Source of the DNA: Rhodocyclales bacterium
Lineage (GTDB): Bacteria > Pseudomonadota > Gammaproteobacteria > Burkholderiales > Rhodocyclaceae
Direction of reading: 5' to 3'
NCBI GenBank assembly: GCA_016214145.1
Contig: JACRPA010000002.1
Coordinates: forward strand, 124,001-188,000
Length of the DNA: 64,000 nucleotides
Both the position numbers and the translations under genes were made by a program. Positions 26,300 through 37,067 of this stretch are shown here, in pieces; position 1 is the stretch's first letter; every line of letters starts with the position of its first letter. The notes under the pieces were generated by a model. That model saw nothing but the letters and a program-made list of their open reading frames with translations. It did no database searches and had not been told where the DNA came from.

Positions 26300-29200
26300 T
26301 CAGGCAGCCGCAGCCGCCGTCTCGGCGTGCTGCGGGGACTGACTATAGCGTTCCATCAGTTCGGCCTGCTTCGTCCGCGCCGCGGCGGCATTGCGCAGCT
26401 TGATCGGGCCGTAGCCGCGGATGGTCTCCGGCAGGCGTGCGATCTCGGCGGCGGCAGACAGATTGTCGGCGCGCAGGCCGGCCAGCAGCGCCTCAACCGT
26501 CTTCTCGTATTCGCCGATGAGGGCGCGCTCCATGCGGCGCTCCTCGCTGCGGCCGAACGGGTCGAAGGCGGTGCCGCGCAGGAATTTCAGCTTCGCCAGC
26601 GGCTTCATCGCCAGGCGCATCCAGCTCCCGTAGGCGAATTTCTTCGGCATGCCGGTATGCGGGTCGTTGCGGCTGATGAATGGAATCGCCAGGTGGAAAT
26701 GCAGGCGGTAGTCGCCCTCGAAGGTGGACGCCAGCGTGCGCTCGAATTCCGCGTCGCTGAAGAGGCGCGCCACCTCGTATTCGTCCTTGTAGGCGAGCAG
26801 CCTGAAGTAGTTGCGCGCGACGGCCTCGGACAAGGCCTCGCTGCCGGGCTGCGCGGCCGTCTCGGCGGCGCGCACGCGTTCGACCAGCGCGGCGTAGCGC
26901 TGCGCGTAGGCGGCGTCCTGAAAGTCAGTCAGCACGGCACGGCGGCGGGCGACGATTTCGTCCAGACTCTTCGACAGTTCGTGCGTCGGCAGCACCGGCT
27001 CGCTGGCGGCGACCAGGTATTCGATGGCCACCGGATCATGGGCGGCACGACGGCCCCAGAGGAAGGCCGCCTGGTTGTCCTCGACGGCGACGCCGTTCAG
27101 CTCGATGGCGCGCATCAGGGCATCGCGAGAAAGCGGCACGCGGCCCTTCTGCCAGGCGTAGCCGAGCATGAACATGTTGGTGCCGATGGAGTGGCCCATC
27201 AGCAGCGTGGCGAGGCGGCTGGCGTCGAAGAGGTCGGCGCAGCCGTCGCCGACCGATTCGCGTATCTGGCCTTCCATGGTGGCGAGCGGGAAGGGGTGGT
27301 CGGGATTGCGCACGAAGTCGCCGGTGATGGCCTTGCCGGTGTTGACGATGGCGCGGGTGCGGCCGGTCTGCGTCTTGACCAGGGCGTCGTTGCTGACGGC
27401 GACGACGATGTCGCAGCCGAGCAGGGTGTCGGCCTCGCCGGTGGCGATGCGCGTGGCGTGGAGCTGGTCCTGCCGTTCGGCCAGGCGCACGTGCGACATG
27501 ACGGCGCCGCCCTTTTGCGCGAGGCCGGTCATGTCGAGCACCGAGACGCCCTTGCCCTCGAGGTGGGCGGCCATGCCGATCAGCGCGCCGATGGTCACCA
27601 CGCCGGTGCCGCCGACGCCGGCGACGAGGATGCCGCAGGGCTTCTCCAGGCTGGGCAGCGCGGGTTCGGGCAGATCGGCGAAAGCGCCGCCCGAAGTCTG
27701 CAGCGCCTTGCCGCGCCGCAACTGGCCGCCGTGCACGGTGAGGATGCTCGGGCAGAAGCCGGAGACGCAGGCGTAGTCCTTGTTGCAGGTGGACTGGTCG
27801 ATGGCGCGCTTCCTGCCGAACTCGGTCTCGACCGGCACGACGGAGAGGCAGTTCGACTTGGCGCTGCAGTCGCCGCAGCCCTCGCACACCTGTTCGTTGA
27901 TGAAGACGCGCACGGCGGGGTCGGGGAATTTGCCGCGCTTGCGCCGGCGGCGCTTTTCGGCGGCGCAGGTCTGGTCGTACACCAGCACGGTGACGCCGGG
28001 GACGTCGCGCAGCTCGCGCTGGACGCGCTCCAGTTCGTCGCGGTGGAGGATCTCGATGCCTGAAGCGAAGCCGGCATTGTCGCCGTACTTGTCCGGGTCG
28101 TCGGCCAGCACGACGATGCGGGCGACGCCTTCCGATTCGATCTGGCGGGTGATCTGCGGCACCGTCAGCGGGCCATCCACCGGCTGGCCGCCGGTCATCG
28201 CCACGGCGTCGTTGTAGAGCAGCTTGTAGGTGATGTTGACGTTGGCGGCAATCGCAGCGCGGATGGCGAGCAGGCCGGAGTGGTAATAAGTGCCGTCGCC
28301 CATGTTGGCGAAGACGTGATGCGTGCCCGATTGTCCGGCCATGCCGAGCCAGGTGGCGCCTTCGCCGCCCATCTGGCTGATGGTGACGGTGTTGCGCCCC
28401 ATCCACACCGCCATCAGGTGGCAGCCGACGCCGCCCAGCGCGCAGGAGCCTTCCGGCACGCGCGTGGACAGGTTGTGCGGGCAGCCCGGGCAGAAGTAGG
28501 GCGTGCGCAGCAGGGACAGCTTGGGCTTGGCCAGCGCCTGGTCTTTCGCTTCGAGGAAGGCCAGCCGCTCGCGGATCTTTTCCGAGGTGTGGAAGCGCGC
28601 GATGCGCGCGGCGATGGCGCGCGCGACGATGGCCGGCGTCAGCTCGGCCGTCGGCGGCAGCAGCCAGGCGTGGTGCGGCGCCGGCCACTCGCCGGTCTCG
28701 TCGAACTTGCCGACGACGCGCGGGCGCACGTCTTCCCGCCAGTTGTAGAGCATCTCCTTCAACTGGTATTCGATGATCTGGCGCTTCTCCTCGACGACGA
28801 GGATCTCCTCCAGCCCTTCGGCGAAGTGGCGCACGCCGTCGGCCTCCAGCGGCCAGGGCATGCCGACCTTGTACAGGCGCAGGCCGAGCTCGGCGGCGAG
28901 CGCGGCGTCGATGCCGAGGTCGTCGAGCGCCTGGCGCACGTCGAGGTAGGCCTTGCCGCAGGCGATGATGCCGAGGCGCGGCCGCGGGCTGTCGAAGACC
29001 AGGTAGTTGAGGCGGTTGGCGCGGGCGTAGGCGAGGGCCGCATACACCTTGGATTCCTGCATGCGGTGTTCCTGCGCCAGCTGCGGATCGGGCCAGCGGA
29101 TGTTCACGCCATCCGGCGGCAGGGTGAAATCCTCGGGCAGGCGGATGACGACGCGGTTCGGGTCGACCTCGACGGAGGCGGTGCTCTCGACGGTGTCGGA

Positions 29201-29806
29201 GGTGGTCTTCAGCGCCACCCAGCAGCCGGAATAGCGCGACATGGCCCAGCCGTGCAGGCCGAGGTCGAGGTAGTCCTGGATGCCGGCCGGCGCCAGCACC
29301 GGGATGCCGCAGGCGGAGAACATGTGCTCGCTCTGGTGCGCCACGGCGGAGGAGCGCGCCGAATGGTCGTCGCCGGCGATGAGCAGGACGCCGCCGTGCT
29401 TCGCCGTGCCGGCGTAGTTGGCGTGCTTGAAGACGTCGCCGCAGCGGTCGACGCCCGGCCCCTTGCCGTACCACATGGCGAAGATGCCGTCGACCTGCGG
29501 GTCGGGAAACAGGTGCAGTTGCTGCGTGCCCCAGATGGCGGTGGCGGCGAGGTCCTCGTTCACGCCCGGCTGGAACTTGATGTTGTGCTCGGCGAGGAAG
29601 CGTTGCGCGTCATGCAGGGCGGTATCGAGTCCGCCGAGCGGCGAGCCGCGGTAGCCGGAGACGTAGCCGGCGGTGTTCAGCCCGGCGGCCTGGTCGCGTG
29701 CGTGCTGCAGCATGGGCAGCCGCGCCAGGGCCTGCACGCCGGTGAGAAACACCCGGCCGTGGTCGAGCCTGTACTTGTCGTCGAGAGTGACCTGGGCGAG
29801 CGTCAT
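26300..29806 (-). CDS. Indolepyruvate ferredoxin oxidoreductase, fused alpha/beta (IorAB-like)
   Basis: 1168 aa; GYVSGYRGSPLGGLDTAL; CPGCPHNLSTRVPEGS; GCGDCSAKSNC; GVGGTGVVTIGALIGMAAHLEGKGVSVLDMTGLAQKGG. Confidence 0.93.
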   Translation of the reverse strand: MTLAQVTLDDKYRLDHGRVFLTGVQALARLPMLQHARDQAAGLNTAGYVSGYRGSPLGGLDTALHDAQRFLAEHNIKFQPGVNEDLAATAIWGTQQLHLFPDPQVDGIFAMWYGKGPGVDRCGDVFKHANYAGTAKHGGVLLIAGDDHSARSSAVAHQSEHMFSACGIPVLAPAGIQDYLDLGLHGWAMSRYSGCWVALKTTSDTVESTASVEVDPNRVVIRLPEDFTLPPDGVNIRWPDPQLAQEHRMQESKVYAALAYARANRLNYLVFDSPRPRLGIIACGKAYLDVRQALDDLGIDAALAAELGLRLYKVGMPWPLEADGVRHFAEGLEEILVVEEKRQIIEYQLKEMLYNWREDVRPRVVGKFDETGEWPAPHHAWLLPPTAELTPAIVARAIAARIARFHTSEKIRERLAFLEAKDQALAKPKLSLLRTPYFCPGCPHNLSTRVPEGSCALGGVGCHLMAVWMGRNTVTISQMGGEGATWLGMAGQSGTHHVFANMGDGTYYHSGLLAIRAAIAANVNITYKLLYNDAVAMTGGQPVDGPLTVPQITRQIESEGVARIVVLADDPDKYGDNAGFASGIEILHRDELERVQRELRDVPGVTVLVYDQTCAAEKRRRRKRGKFPDPAVRVFINEQVCEGCGDCSAKSNCLSVVPVETEFGRKRAIDQSTCNKDYACVSGFCPSILTVHGGQLRRGKALQTSGGAFADLPEPALPSLEKPCGILVAGVGGTGVVTIGALIGMAAHLEGKGVSVLDMTGLAQKGGAVMSHVRLAERQDQLHATRIATGEADTLLGCDIVVAVSNDALVKTQTGRTRAIVNTGKAITGDFVRNPDHPFPLATMEGQIRESVGDGCADLFDASRLATLLMGHSIGTNMFMLGYAWQKGRVPLSRDALMRAIELNGVAVEDNQAAFLWGRRAAHDPVAIEYLVAASEPVLPTHELSKSLDEIVARRRAVLTDFQDAAYAQRYAALVERVRAAETAAQPGSEALSEAVARNYFRLLAYKDEYEVARLFSDAEFERTLASTFEGDYRLHFHLAIPFISRNDPHTGMPKKFAYGSWMRLAMKPLAKLKFLRGTAFDPFGRSEERRMERALIGEYEKTVEALLAGLRADNLSAAAEIARLPETIRGYGPIKLRNAAAARTKQAELMERYSQSPQHAETAAAAA

Positions 29807-29823
29807 GCGTCCTCCATAGGCAC

Positions 29824-29894
29824 CGTCATTCCCGCGAAAGCGGGAATCCAGTGCCGTCCAACTGTCGTGGATCCCCGCTTTCGCGGGGATGACG
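29824..29894. repeat. Inverted repeat, family C
   Basis: cgtcattcccgcgaaagcgggaatcca...tggatccccgctttcgcggggatgacg. Confidence 0.9.
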
Positions 29895-29933
29895 GGCCCG
29901 GTGCCTTGGGTCGCATCAGGCCCGGCAATTCTC

Positions 29934-31085
29934 TCAGTCCTTCACCAGCACGAACTTGCCGTCCTTGACGGTGACCAGCACGCGGCCGCGATGGTCGAAG
30001 CCGGAGTGGTCCGTCGCCGACATGGTGACCACGCCCTGCGAGGTGACCATGTCCTTGGTGCCTTCCAGCGCGTCGCGCAGCGCGGCGCGGAATTCCGGCG
30101 TGCCGGGCTTGCCCTTCCTGGCGGCCTCGGGAATGGCGCGCAGCAGCAGCAGGCCGGCATCGTAGGTGCCGGCGCCGAAGATCGGCGGACGGCTGCCGAA
30201 CTGCTTCTCGTAGCCGGTGACGTACTCCAGGGTCACCTTCTTGGTGGGGGCGCCGTCGGGAATGTCCTCCGGCACGAGCAGCAGCGGGCCGACGACGAGG
30301 GCGCCCTCGACCTTCTTGGCGCCGATCTGGATGAAGGCGCCCGAGGCGGAGCCGTGGGTGTGGAAGATGGTGCCCTTGTAGCCGGCATCGACCAGTTGGC
30401 CGTGCGGCAGCGCGGCGCCGGCGGCGACGCCGGCAACAAGGATCCCGTCCGGCTTGGCGGCGATCAGCTTCGCCACCTGGCCGGTGACGCTGGTGTCCTG
30501 CCGGGCATAGCGCTCGTTGGCGACGATCTTCATGCCGGCCTTCTCGGCCATCGGCGCGAAGGTCTTGTGCCAGCTCTCGCCGTAGGGGTCGTTGAAGCCG
30601 ATGAAGCCGACCGTCTTGACGCCACGCTTGGTCATGGCGGCGATGATGCCGTCGGCGATCACCTCGTCGCTCGGGTGGGTGCGGAAGGTCCAGCGCTTCT
30701 TGTCGTCCATCGGCTGGACGATGGCGGTGGTGCCGACCGGCGCCAGCATCGGCGTCTGCGCTTCGGTGAGGAACTGCTGCACGCCCATGGCATTGGGCGA
30801 GCCGGAGGGGCCGATCAGCGCGTCGATCCTGTGCTCGCTGAGCAGCTTCTTGGTCAGCTGCACGCTCTGGGAAGAGTCGCTGGCGTCGTCATAGACGATG
30901 TATTCGATGTCGAGGTTGCCGGCCTTCTTCGGCAGCATCGCCACCGAGTTCTTCTGCGGGATGCCGACGAAGGCTGTCGGCCCGGTGGCCGAGGCGATGA
31001 CGCCGATCTTGACCTGGGCCTGGGCAGACAGCGACGCGGCCAGCGCCAGGACGGACAGGACGCCCGTGATTGCTCTTGTCTTCAT
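29934..31085 (-). CDS. ABC transporter periplasmic substrate-binding protein (LivJ-like), probably aromatic acid uptake
   Basis: Signal peptide; KIGVIASATGPTAFVGIPQKNSVAM; Peripla_BP_6-like. Confidence 0.9.
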   Translation of the reverse strand: MKTRAITGVLSVLALAASLSAQAQVKIGVIASATGPTAFVGIPQKNSVAMLPKKAGNLDIEYIVYDDASDSSQSVQLTKKLLSEHRIDALIGPSGSPNAMGVQQFLTEAQTPMLAPVGTTAIVQPMDDKKRWTFRTHPSDEVIADGIIAAMTKRGVKTVGFIGFNDPYGESWHKTFAPMAEKAGMKIVANERYARQDTSVTGQVAKLIAAKPDGILVAGVAAGAALPHGQLVDAGYKGTIFHTHGSASGAFIQIGAKKVEGALVVGPLLLVPEDIPDGAPTKKVTLEYVTGYEKQFGSRPPIFGAGTYDAGLLLLRAIPEAARKGKPGTPEFRAALRDALEGTKDMVTSQGVVTMSATDHSGFDHRGRVLVTVKDGKFVLVKD

Positions 31086-31165
31086 GTTCGTTCCTCCTTT
31101 GGATTTGAATGAAAACGCTTCAACTGCACTTGCATGGCTAACACCTTCTCACTGTAATCCGTTTT

Positions 31166-33175
31166 CTACGCCGTTTTGCCGAAATCCGGCTTGCGTCCTT
31201 CCTGGAAGGCGCCGATGCCCTCGCGCGCGGCGGCGGTGAGGGCGCTGGCGCCGAAGGCGCGGTAGCCGATCTCCAGCGCCTCGCCGAGCGTGCCGGCCTT
31301 CGCGGCGTCGCGCACGGCGTTCTCCAGGATGGCCATGATCTCCTTCGACAGCGGCTGGCCGCTGGCGGCGGCCGGCGCGATCGGTTCCAGCGGCGCCAGC
31401 GGTACCGGGCCCTGGGCAATGCCCGAAGGCCGGCCGGCCAGCGTCGTGACGCGCGCGACGGCCTGCGCGATGAGGCCGGGCAGGTCGTCGGCGAGGGCGT
31501 CGACCACGCCCAGTTCGCGGGCGCGCGGCGCCGTCAGGCGCTCGGCGCGGCGCAGCATGTCGTGGAACGTCTCGGCCGCCTGCGGCCAGCGGCGGTAGGG
31601 CACGACCATGGCGCCGATGCCCGGCACGATGCCGAGGGTGATCTCCGGCAACTGCATCCAGGCCTCCTTCAGCGCGACGATGCCGTGGCAGCGCATGGCC
31701 AGTTCCAGCCCGCCGCCGAGCGCCATGCCGTTGAGCGCGGCGACCACCGGCTTCTTCATGGCGTCGAGGTGCACCAGCAGGCGCGAGCAGTCGCGTGCGT
31801 ACTGCGTGGCGGCCTCAGCGTCGCCGAGCATTGAGGGGAATCGGCCGATGTCGGCGCCGGCGCAGAAGGCGCGCGCGCCGTAGCCGGCGAGGACGAAGCC
31901 CTTCACGGCCGGATCGGATTCGAACTTGCGGATGACGGCGAGCACCTCGTCGGTCAGCCCGTCGTGCAGGGCGTTCATCGCCTCGGGACGGCGCAGGGTG
32001 ATGACCTTGACGCCGTCCACGTCGTCGACCAGCACGTGGCGCCAGAAGTCCTGGTAGGCGGGGAGCGGACGCTTCGGCATGGGCATGCCGGGGCGCTCGG
32101 CGGCGAGGCGGTCGAGGATGCGACGGGTTTCCGCTTCGCCGAGGTCGCGCATCAGTTCCAGCGGGCCCTTTTTGAAGCCCAGCGCGGTGCGGCAGCCGAG
32201 GTCGAGGTCGGCCGGCTCGCCGATGGAACGGTCAAGGATGTCCACCGACTGCGAGAAGAGGATGCCAAGCAGGCGGTCGCGGATGGCCGCGGCCGTCTCC
32301 GGGGCGACGTCGACGCGCTTGCCGGGCGGCACGGTGAGCCAGGTATCCACCGAGCGGAAGACCGGCGCGGGCGTGTAGTGCGCGCCTTCCTCCTCGGCCT
32401 GCAGGGTGTTGGTCTCGGTGATGATCGGGTTGCCGCGGGCGAGGTTGAGCACGAAGAAGGGGCCGGCGTGCACGAACTCCGCCGCCACGCTGTCCACCTC
32501 GGCGGCGGTGGCGCACCCCAGCAGCAGAGCCGACTCGTTGCACCAGTTGTCGAAGATGCGGTCGAGCATGAAGCAGACGGCGTCGGCGGTGACCAGCGGT
32601 ACCTTGCCGGTGATGCAGAACAGCCAGCGCAGGTAGTCGACCACCGCCGGGTCGGTCTTCTCCCAGGCGATGACTTCCACCGCCGGATTGCGCCAGGCCG
32701 GCGCGAAGAAGTGGGTGACGGTGGCGCGCGCCTTGTGCTTCAGCTCGGCGAAAATGCGCTCCGCCGGCAGCGAACTGGTGTTGGAGGTGATCAGCGCATC
32801 CGGCCGCACGACGGCCTCCACCTGGGCGAAGATGCGCCGCTTCAGCGCCATGTTTTCCGTCGCCGCCTCGATGACCCAGTCGCAGTCGGCGAGCTGGGCG
32901 TAATCCTGCGTGCCCGAGATGTTGGCGATGACGGCGGCGGCGTGCTGCTCGCTCATCTTGCCCTTGGCGACGGCCTTTTTCGCGTAATCCTGACAGCGCT
33001 GCAGGGCCTTGTCGATCGCAGCCTGGTTGATGTCGACGAGGGTCAGGCGGATCTGCGGCAGGGCGCTCTTCAGGTAATAGCCGATGTCCGGGCCGATGGT
33101 GCCGGCGCCGATGATGGCGACGTGCTTCGGCAGGGGGCGGGATGGTGTTTGCAGGAGGGGATTGGCGGTGGTCAT
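31166..33175 (-). CDS. 3-hydroxyacyl-CoA dehydrogenase / enoyl-CoA hydratase fusion (HAD domain first)
   Basis: VAIIGAGTIGPDIGYYL; SNTSSLP; then VITLRRPEAMNALHDGLTDEV...CAGADIGRF; NGMALGGGLELAMRC. Confidence 0.92.
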   Translation of the reverse strand: MTTANPLLQTPSRPLPKHVAIIGAGTIGPDIGYYLKSALPQIRLTLVDINQAAIDKALQRCQDYAKKAVAKGKMSEQHAAAVIANISGTQDYAQLADCDWVIEAATENMALKRRIFAQVEAVVRPDALITSNTSSLPAERIFAELKHKARATVTHFFAPAWRNPAVEVIAWEKTDPAVVDYLRWLFCITGKVPLVTADAVCFMLDRIFDNWCNESALLLGCATAAEVDSVAAEFVHAGPFFVLNLARGNPIITETNTLQAEEEGAHYTPAPVFRSVDTWLTVPPGKRVDVAPETAAAIRDRLLGILFSQSVDILDRSIGEPADLDLGCRTALGFKKGPLELMRDLGEAETRRILDRLAAERPGMPMPKRPLPAYQDFWRHVLVDDVDGVKVITLRRPEAMNALHDGLTDEVLAVIRKFESDPAVKGFVLAGYGARAFCAGADIGRFPSMLGDAEAATQYARDCSRLLVHLDAMKKPVVAALNGMALGGGLELAMRCHGIVALKEAWMQLPEITLGIVPGIGAMVVPYRRWPQAAETFHDMLRRAERLTAPRARELGVVDALADDLPGLIAQAVARVTTLAGRPSGIAQGPVPLAPLEPIAPAAASGQPLSKEIMAILENAVRDAAKAGTLGEALEIGYRAFGASALTAAAREGIGAFQEGRKPDFGKTA

Positions 33176-33198
33176 GGAAAAGAGGTCAAGGTCAGTAC

Positions 33199-33259
33199 CG
33201 TCATTCCCGCGAAAGCGGGAATCCAGAAGTTCTGGGTCCCCGCTTTCGCGGGGACGACG
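33199..33259. repeat. Inverted repeat, family C
   Basis: cgtcattcccgcgaaagcgggaatccagaagttctgggtccccgctttcgcggggacgacg. Confidence 0.9.
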
Positions 33260-33286
33260 AAGTAGTTTGATTGCTGTTCGTTCATG

Positions 33287-34477
33287 TCAGGCAATGATGC
33301 GTTCCTGTCCGAGCCGGGCGATTTCCTCGGCACTGCAGCCGGCTTCCTTCAGCACGGCGCGGGTATGCTCGCCGTACTTCGGCGGGAAAGTCAGTTCCTG
33401 GGACACGGCGGGAAGGTCCACCGCCATCGGCTGCATGCGCACCGGCTTGCCTCCTGGCATGCGCGTCAAAGTCAGTCTGCTGGATACGGCGTCGAGCTGG
33501 CGCACGGCGGGGATGTCGTGGATGGGCGCGTGCGGGATGGTGGCCTGGCGGAAATCCGCGGCGATCTCGGCCGTGGTGTGTTGCCGCGTCGCCGCCGCCA
33601 TGTCGCGGTGGATGGCTTCGCGCTCCTGATGACGGCCTTCGTTGGTGACGCGCACCGGATTGCCGACCGCGGCGAACTTCGGCAGCTCGGTCAGGCGCTT
33701 CCACTGCACGTCGCTGCCGATGGCCATGTAGATGAAGCCGTCTGAAGTCGGGTAGACGTTGGTCGGAATGAACTTGCGGTGCTCGTTGCCGCAGCGGGTG
33801 ATCTCGTTCGGCTGGCAGCCGAAGTCGAGCAGTGGCAGGGTGGTGATCAGCCAGGAAGCGGCCGCCTGCAGCATGGAGACGTCGATGCGCATGCCGCGGC
33901 CGGTCTCGGCGCGCTCGGCCAGCGCCAGCATCACGTTGGCGTAGACCTCGTCGCCGGCCTTGAGATCGACCAGCGGCACGCCGGAGAGCGTCGGCGGGCC
34001 GTCGGCCGGGCCGGTCAGTTCCATGTAGCCGGCCATGGCCTGGATCACCGGGTCGTAGCCGGGCGCGTCGGGATACTCCGGGCCCATGGCCGAGATGCCG
34101 GCCCAGATGAGATCCGGCTTGGCGGCGGACAGCGTCTCGTAGTCGATGCCGAGCTGCTTGTAGCGGCGCGGTACGGTGTTGCAGCAGAAGACGTCGACAT
34201 TCAGATCGACCAGCAGCTTGCGCAGCAGGGCCTGGCCCTGAGGATCCTTCAGGTTGAGGGCGATGGCTTCCTTGCCGACGTTGGGCGCGATGAAGTAGCT
34301 GCGGCGGTCGTCGTCGAGCACCTTGCCGCCGATATAGCGGTTCGGGTCGCCCGGCAGGCCGTCGCCGGCCGGCGTCGACTCGATGCGGATGACGCGCCAG
34401 CCGAGCTGCGCGAAGCGCAGCGTGGCGTAGGGCAGGGACAGCGCCTGCTCCATCGATAATACGGTTCTGCGTTTCAT
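33287..34477 (-). CDS. iaaL: Family III CoA-transferase (IaaL-like)
   Basis: CaiB/BaiF family: [44 protein letters not shown]; symbol from cluster context. Confidence 0.8.
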   Translation of the reverse strand: MKRRTVLSMEQALSLPYATLRFAQLGWRVIRIESTPAGDGLPGDPNRYIGGKVLDDDRRSYFIAPNVGKEAIALNLKDPQGQALLRKLLVDLNVDVFCCNTVPRRYKQLGIDYETLSAAKPDLIWAGISAMGPEYPDAPGYDPVIQAMAGYMELTGPADGPPTLSGVPLVDLKAGDEVYANVMLALAERAETGRGMRIDVSMLQAAASWLITTLPLLDFGCQPNEITRCGNEHRKFIPTNVYPTSDGFIYMAIGSDVQWKRLTELPKFAAVGNPVRVTNEGRHQEREAIHRDMAAATRQHTTAEIAADFRQATIPHAPIHDIPAVRQLDAVSSRLTLTRMPGGKPVRMQPMAVDLPAVSQELTFPPKYGEHTRAVLKEAGCSAEEIARLGQERIIA

Positions 34478-34492
34478 TTCAATTCAAAACCT

Positions 34493-34588
34493 TTCACCAC
34501 AGAGACACAGAGGCACAGAGAAAGACAAGAACAAAGTCGGTTTTTTTTTCATTTGCAGTTCTCTGTGTCTCTGTGCCTCTGTGGTTAA
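34493..34588. repeat. Long inverted repeat, family D
   Basis: caccacagagacacagaggcacagagaaa...ttctctgtgtctctgtgcctctgtggtt. Confidence 0.88.
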
Positions 34589-36957
34589 TGGTGTTGCCCT
34601 TTTGCCTTTAACGCCCGGTAAACCTTCTCCGGCGTAAACGGCAGCGCCATGATGCGCACGCCGGTGGCGTTCTCGATGGCGTTGGCGGTGGCGGCGGCGA
34701 TGCAGATGGCCGGCGCCTCGCCGACGCCCTTGGCGCCCTGCGGGCCTTCGCCGTCCATGGTCTCGATGAAGCGCACGTCCATCTCGGGGATCTCCGGCGC
34801 GGTGACCAGCTTGTAGTCGCGGAAGCCGGGGTTCCTCACCACGCCGTTCTCCACCAACAGTTCCTCGGTCAGCGCGTAGCCCTGGCCCATGACGATGCCG
34901 CCCTCGATCTGGCCCTCGATGCCGAGGCGGTTGAGCACGCGGCCGACGTCGTGGGCGCCGGTGACCTTGAGCAGGCGGACGATGCCGGTGTCGGTGTCCA
35001 CCTCGACCTCGACCACCTGCGTCGCCCAGGCGTAGGCGGCGGAGACGTCGCCCTTGAAGTGCTTGTCCTGGTGCTTCGACGGCGGCTCGTAGTAGAAGGA
35101 GGTCATCACCAGCTCGGCCTTGTCGCTGAAGTGCAGCTGGCGCAGCAGCTTGGCCAGCGTCATCACCACCTTGCCGCTCTTCGCCTCGACGATGTGGCCG
35201 CCGCGCAGGTCGAGTTCGTCCGGATTCAGGTCGGCCATCTTGCCGGCGGCGGCGAGGATCTTGCCGCGCGCCTTCTTCGCCGCGCCTATGGCCGAGTTGC
35301 CGGCGATGAAGGTGGTGCGCGAGGCGTGCACGCCGACGTCCCACGGCGTGATCTCGGTGTCGTTGTTGATGACGCGCACGGCGGAGAGCGGCAGCCCGAG
35401 CTCCTCGCAGACGAGCTGCGCCAGCACCGTTTCCGAACCCTGGCCGATTTCGGAGGCGCCGGTGATCAGCGTCACCGAGCCGAAGTCGTCCATCTTGAGG
35501 ATGGTGCCGCAGCCGTCCGACGGGTAGATCTTGGCGCCGCCGCCGACGTGCAGCATCGAGGCGATGCCGATGCCGTGCTTGAAGCGGCCGGGCTTGTCGC
35601 GATTGGCGCGGTTGGCTCCGGCTTTCGCCAGAAAGCCGCTCGCCTCGGCGGCGGTCGTCAGGCATTCCTTCAGGCCGCAGCTCTTGAAGTGCATGCCCTG
35701 CGGCGTCACCTCGCCGGGGTCCTGCGCGTTCTTCAGGCGGAAGGCGAGCGGGTCCATGCCGATGGCCTCGGCCATCATGTCCATGTGCTGCTCGACGGCG
35801 AAGGTGGCCTGCAGGTTGCCGTAGCCGCGGAAGGAGCCGGCGTAGGGGTTGTTCGTGTACACCGCCTTGGTGTGGTAGAGGCAGTGCGGCACGCGGTAGA
35901 GCGACGAGATCGTCTGCATCATGACGAAGGGCGTCGTTGCGCCCCACGAGGTGTAGGCGCCGTTGTCGTGCAGGGTGCTGACGGTGCGGAAAGTCAGCGT
36001 GCCGTCCTTTTTGCAGCCGGAGCGCAGGGTGAGGATCACCGGCTGGCGCGTCGGCGAGGCGAGGAACTCCTCCTCCCGCGTAAATATCAGCTTGACCGGC
36101 CGTCCGGTGGCCCTGGCGAGGAACACCGTGATCGGCTCGAAGGGATAGATGTCGAGCTTGGAGCCGAAGCCGCCGCCGATGGGCGGCTGGATGATGCGGA
36201 TGCGCGCCGGGTCCATGGCGAGGATCTCGGCGAACTCGCGCTTGTGCAGGAAGGGCACCTGGGTGTTGGAATACATCAGCAGGTTCCCGGAGGAGTCGAA
36301 CTCGGCGATGATGCCGGACACCCCCATGCAGCAGTGCGTGACGTAGTGCAGGTGGAAGGTGTCCTCGAACACCACGTCGGATTCGCGCTCGCCCGCCGCC
36401 ACGTCGCCCTGCGCGTAGTCGAAGACCATGGCGATGTTGTCGGGCTTGCCGGCGTAGGCGATGCCCTGCGCCTGCTTGAGGTGGTCGTGCTTGGCCGTCG
36501 CGCCGTGCGGCTCGGGATGGATCAGCGGCGCGCCCGGCTTGAGCGACTCGTTCGGGTCGGCGAGCACCGGCAGATCCTCGTACTCGACCCTGATCAGCTT
36601 CAGCGCGGCTTCCGCAATGGCCTCGGATTCCGCCGCCACGGCGGCGATCTCGTCGCGCAGGCTGCGCACGCGGTCGGTCTTCAGCGGAAAGTGGTCCTTG
36701 GCGACGCCGATCGGGCGCTGGTAAGGCACGTCGGCGGCGGTGATCACGGCGTGCACGCCGGACAGCGCCTTCGCCGCCGAGGTGTCGATGCTCTTGATCT
36801 TCGCGTGCACCCGGGACGAGCGCAGGATCTTGCCGTAGAGCTGGCCCTGCACGTCGAGGTCCTGGATGTAGCGCGTCTTGCCGCCGGCCTTCTCGGGCGC
36901 ATCGAGCTTGGTGATGCGCTTGCCGATGAGAGTGTCTTTCTGGATGGCTTCTGGCAT
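34585..36957 (-). CDS. Xanthine dehydrogenase-family molybdenum hydroxylase, large subunit
   Basis: 790 aa; GGGFGSKLDIYPFEPITVFLARATGRPVKL; active-site GAKGVGEAPA. Confidence 0.92.
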   Translation of the reverse strand: MPEAIQKDTLIGKRITKLDAPEKAGGKTRYIQDLDVQGQLYGKILRSSRVHAKIKSIDTSAAKALSGVHAVITAADVPYQRPIGVAKDHFPLKTDRVRSLRDEIAAVAAESEAIAEAALKLIRVEYEDLPVLADPNESLKPGAPLIHPEPHGATAKHDHLKQAQGIAYAGKPDNIAMVFDYAQGDVAAGERESDVVFEDTFHLHYVTHCCMGVSGIIAEFDSSGNLLMYSNTQVPFLHKREFAEILAMDPARIRIIQPPIGGGFGSKLDIYPFEPITVFLARATGRPVKLIFTREEEFLASPTRQPVILTLRSGCKKDGTLTFRTVSTLHDNGAYTSWGATTPFVMMQTISSLYRVPHCLYHTKAVYTNNPYAGSFRGYGNLQATFAVEQHMDMMAEAIGMDPLAFRLKNAQDPGEVTPQGMHFKSCGLKECLTTAAEASGFLAKAGANRANRDKPGRFKHGIGIASMLHVGGGAKIYPSDGCGTILKMDDFGSVTLITGASEIGQGSETVLAQLVCEELGLPLSAVRVINNDTEITPWDVGVHASRTTFIAGNSAIGAAKKARGKILAAAGKMADLNPDELDLRGGHIVEAKSGKVVMTLAKLLRQLHFSDKAELVMTSFYYEPPSKHQDKHFKGDVSAAYAWATQVVEVEVDTDTGIVRLLKVTGAHDVGRVLNRLGIEGQIEGGIVMGQGYALTEELLVENGVVRNPGFRDYKLVTAPEIPEMDVRFIETMDGEGPQGAKGVGEAPAICIAAATANAIENATGVRIMALPFTPEKVYRALKAKGQHH

Positions 36958-36987
36958 TTCAGTCTGTCCTTAAAAGCATTCTTTGGC

Positions 36988-37062
36988 CGCGGATTACGCG
37001 GATTTACGCGGATAAACCAGACCTGAAGAAATCCGCGTTCATCCGCGAAATCCGCGGCAAAT
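36988..37062. repeat. Long inverted repeat, family F (CGCGGAT units)
   Basis: gccgcggattacgcggatttacgcggat...atccgcgttcatccgcgaaatccgcggc. Confidence 0.88.
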
Positions 37063-37067
37063 GGTTT

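Noticed and set aside
34951-37026. 691-aa plus-strand ORF opposite the Mo-hydroxylase large subunit
   Set aside because: Shadow ORF caused by high GC; low-complexity Ala/Arg/Gly/His composition, no motifs, while the minus frame has clear family signatures.
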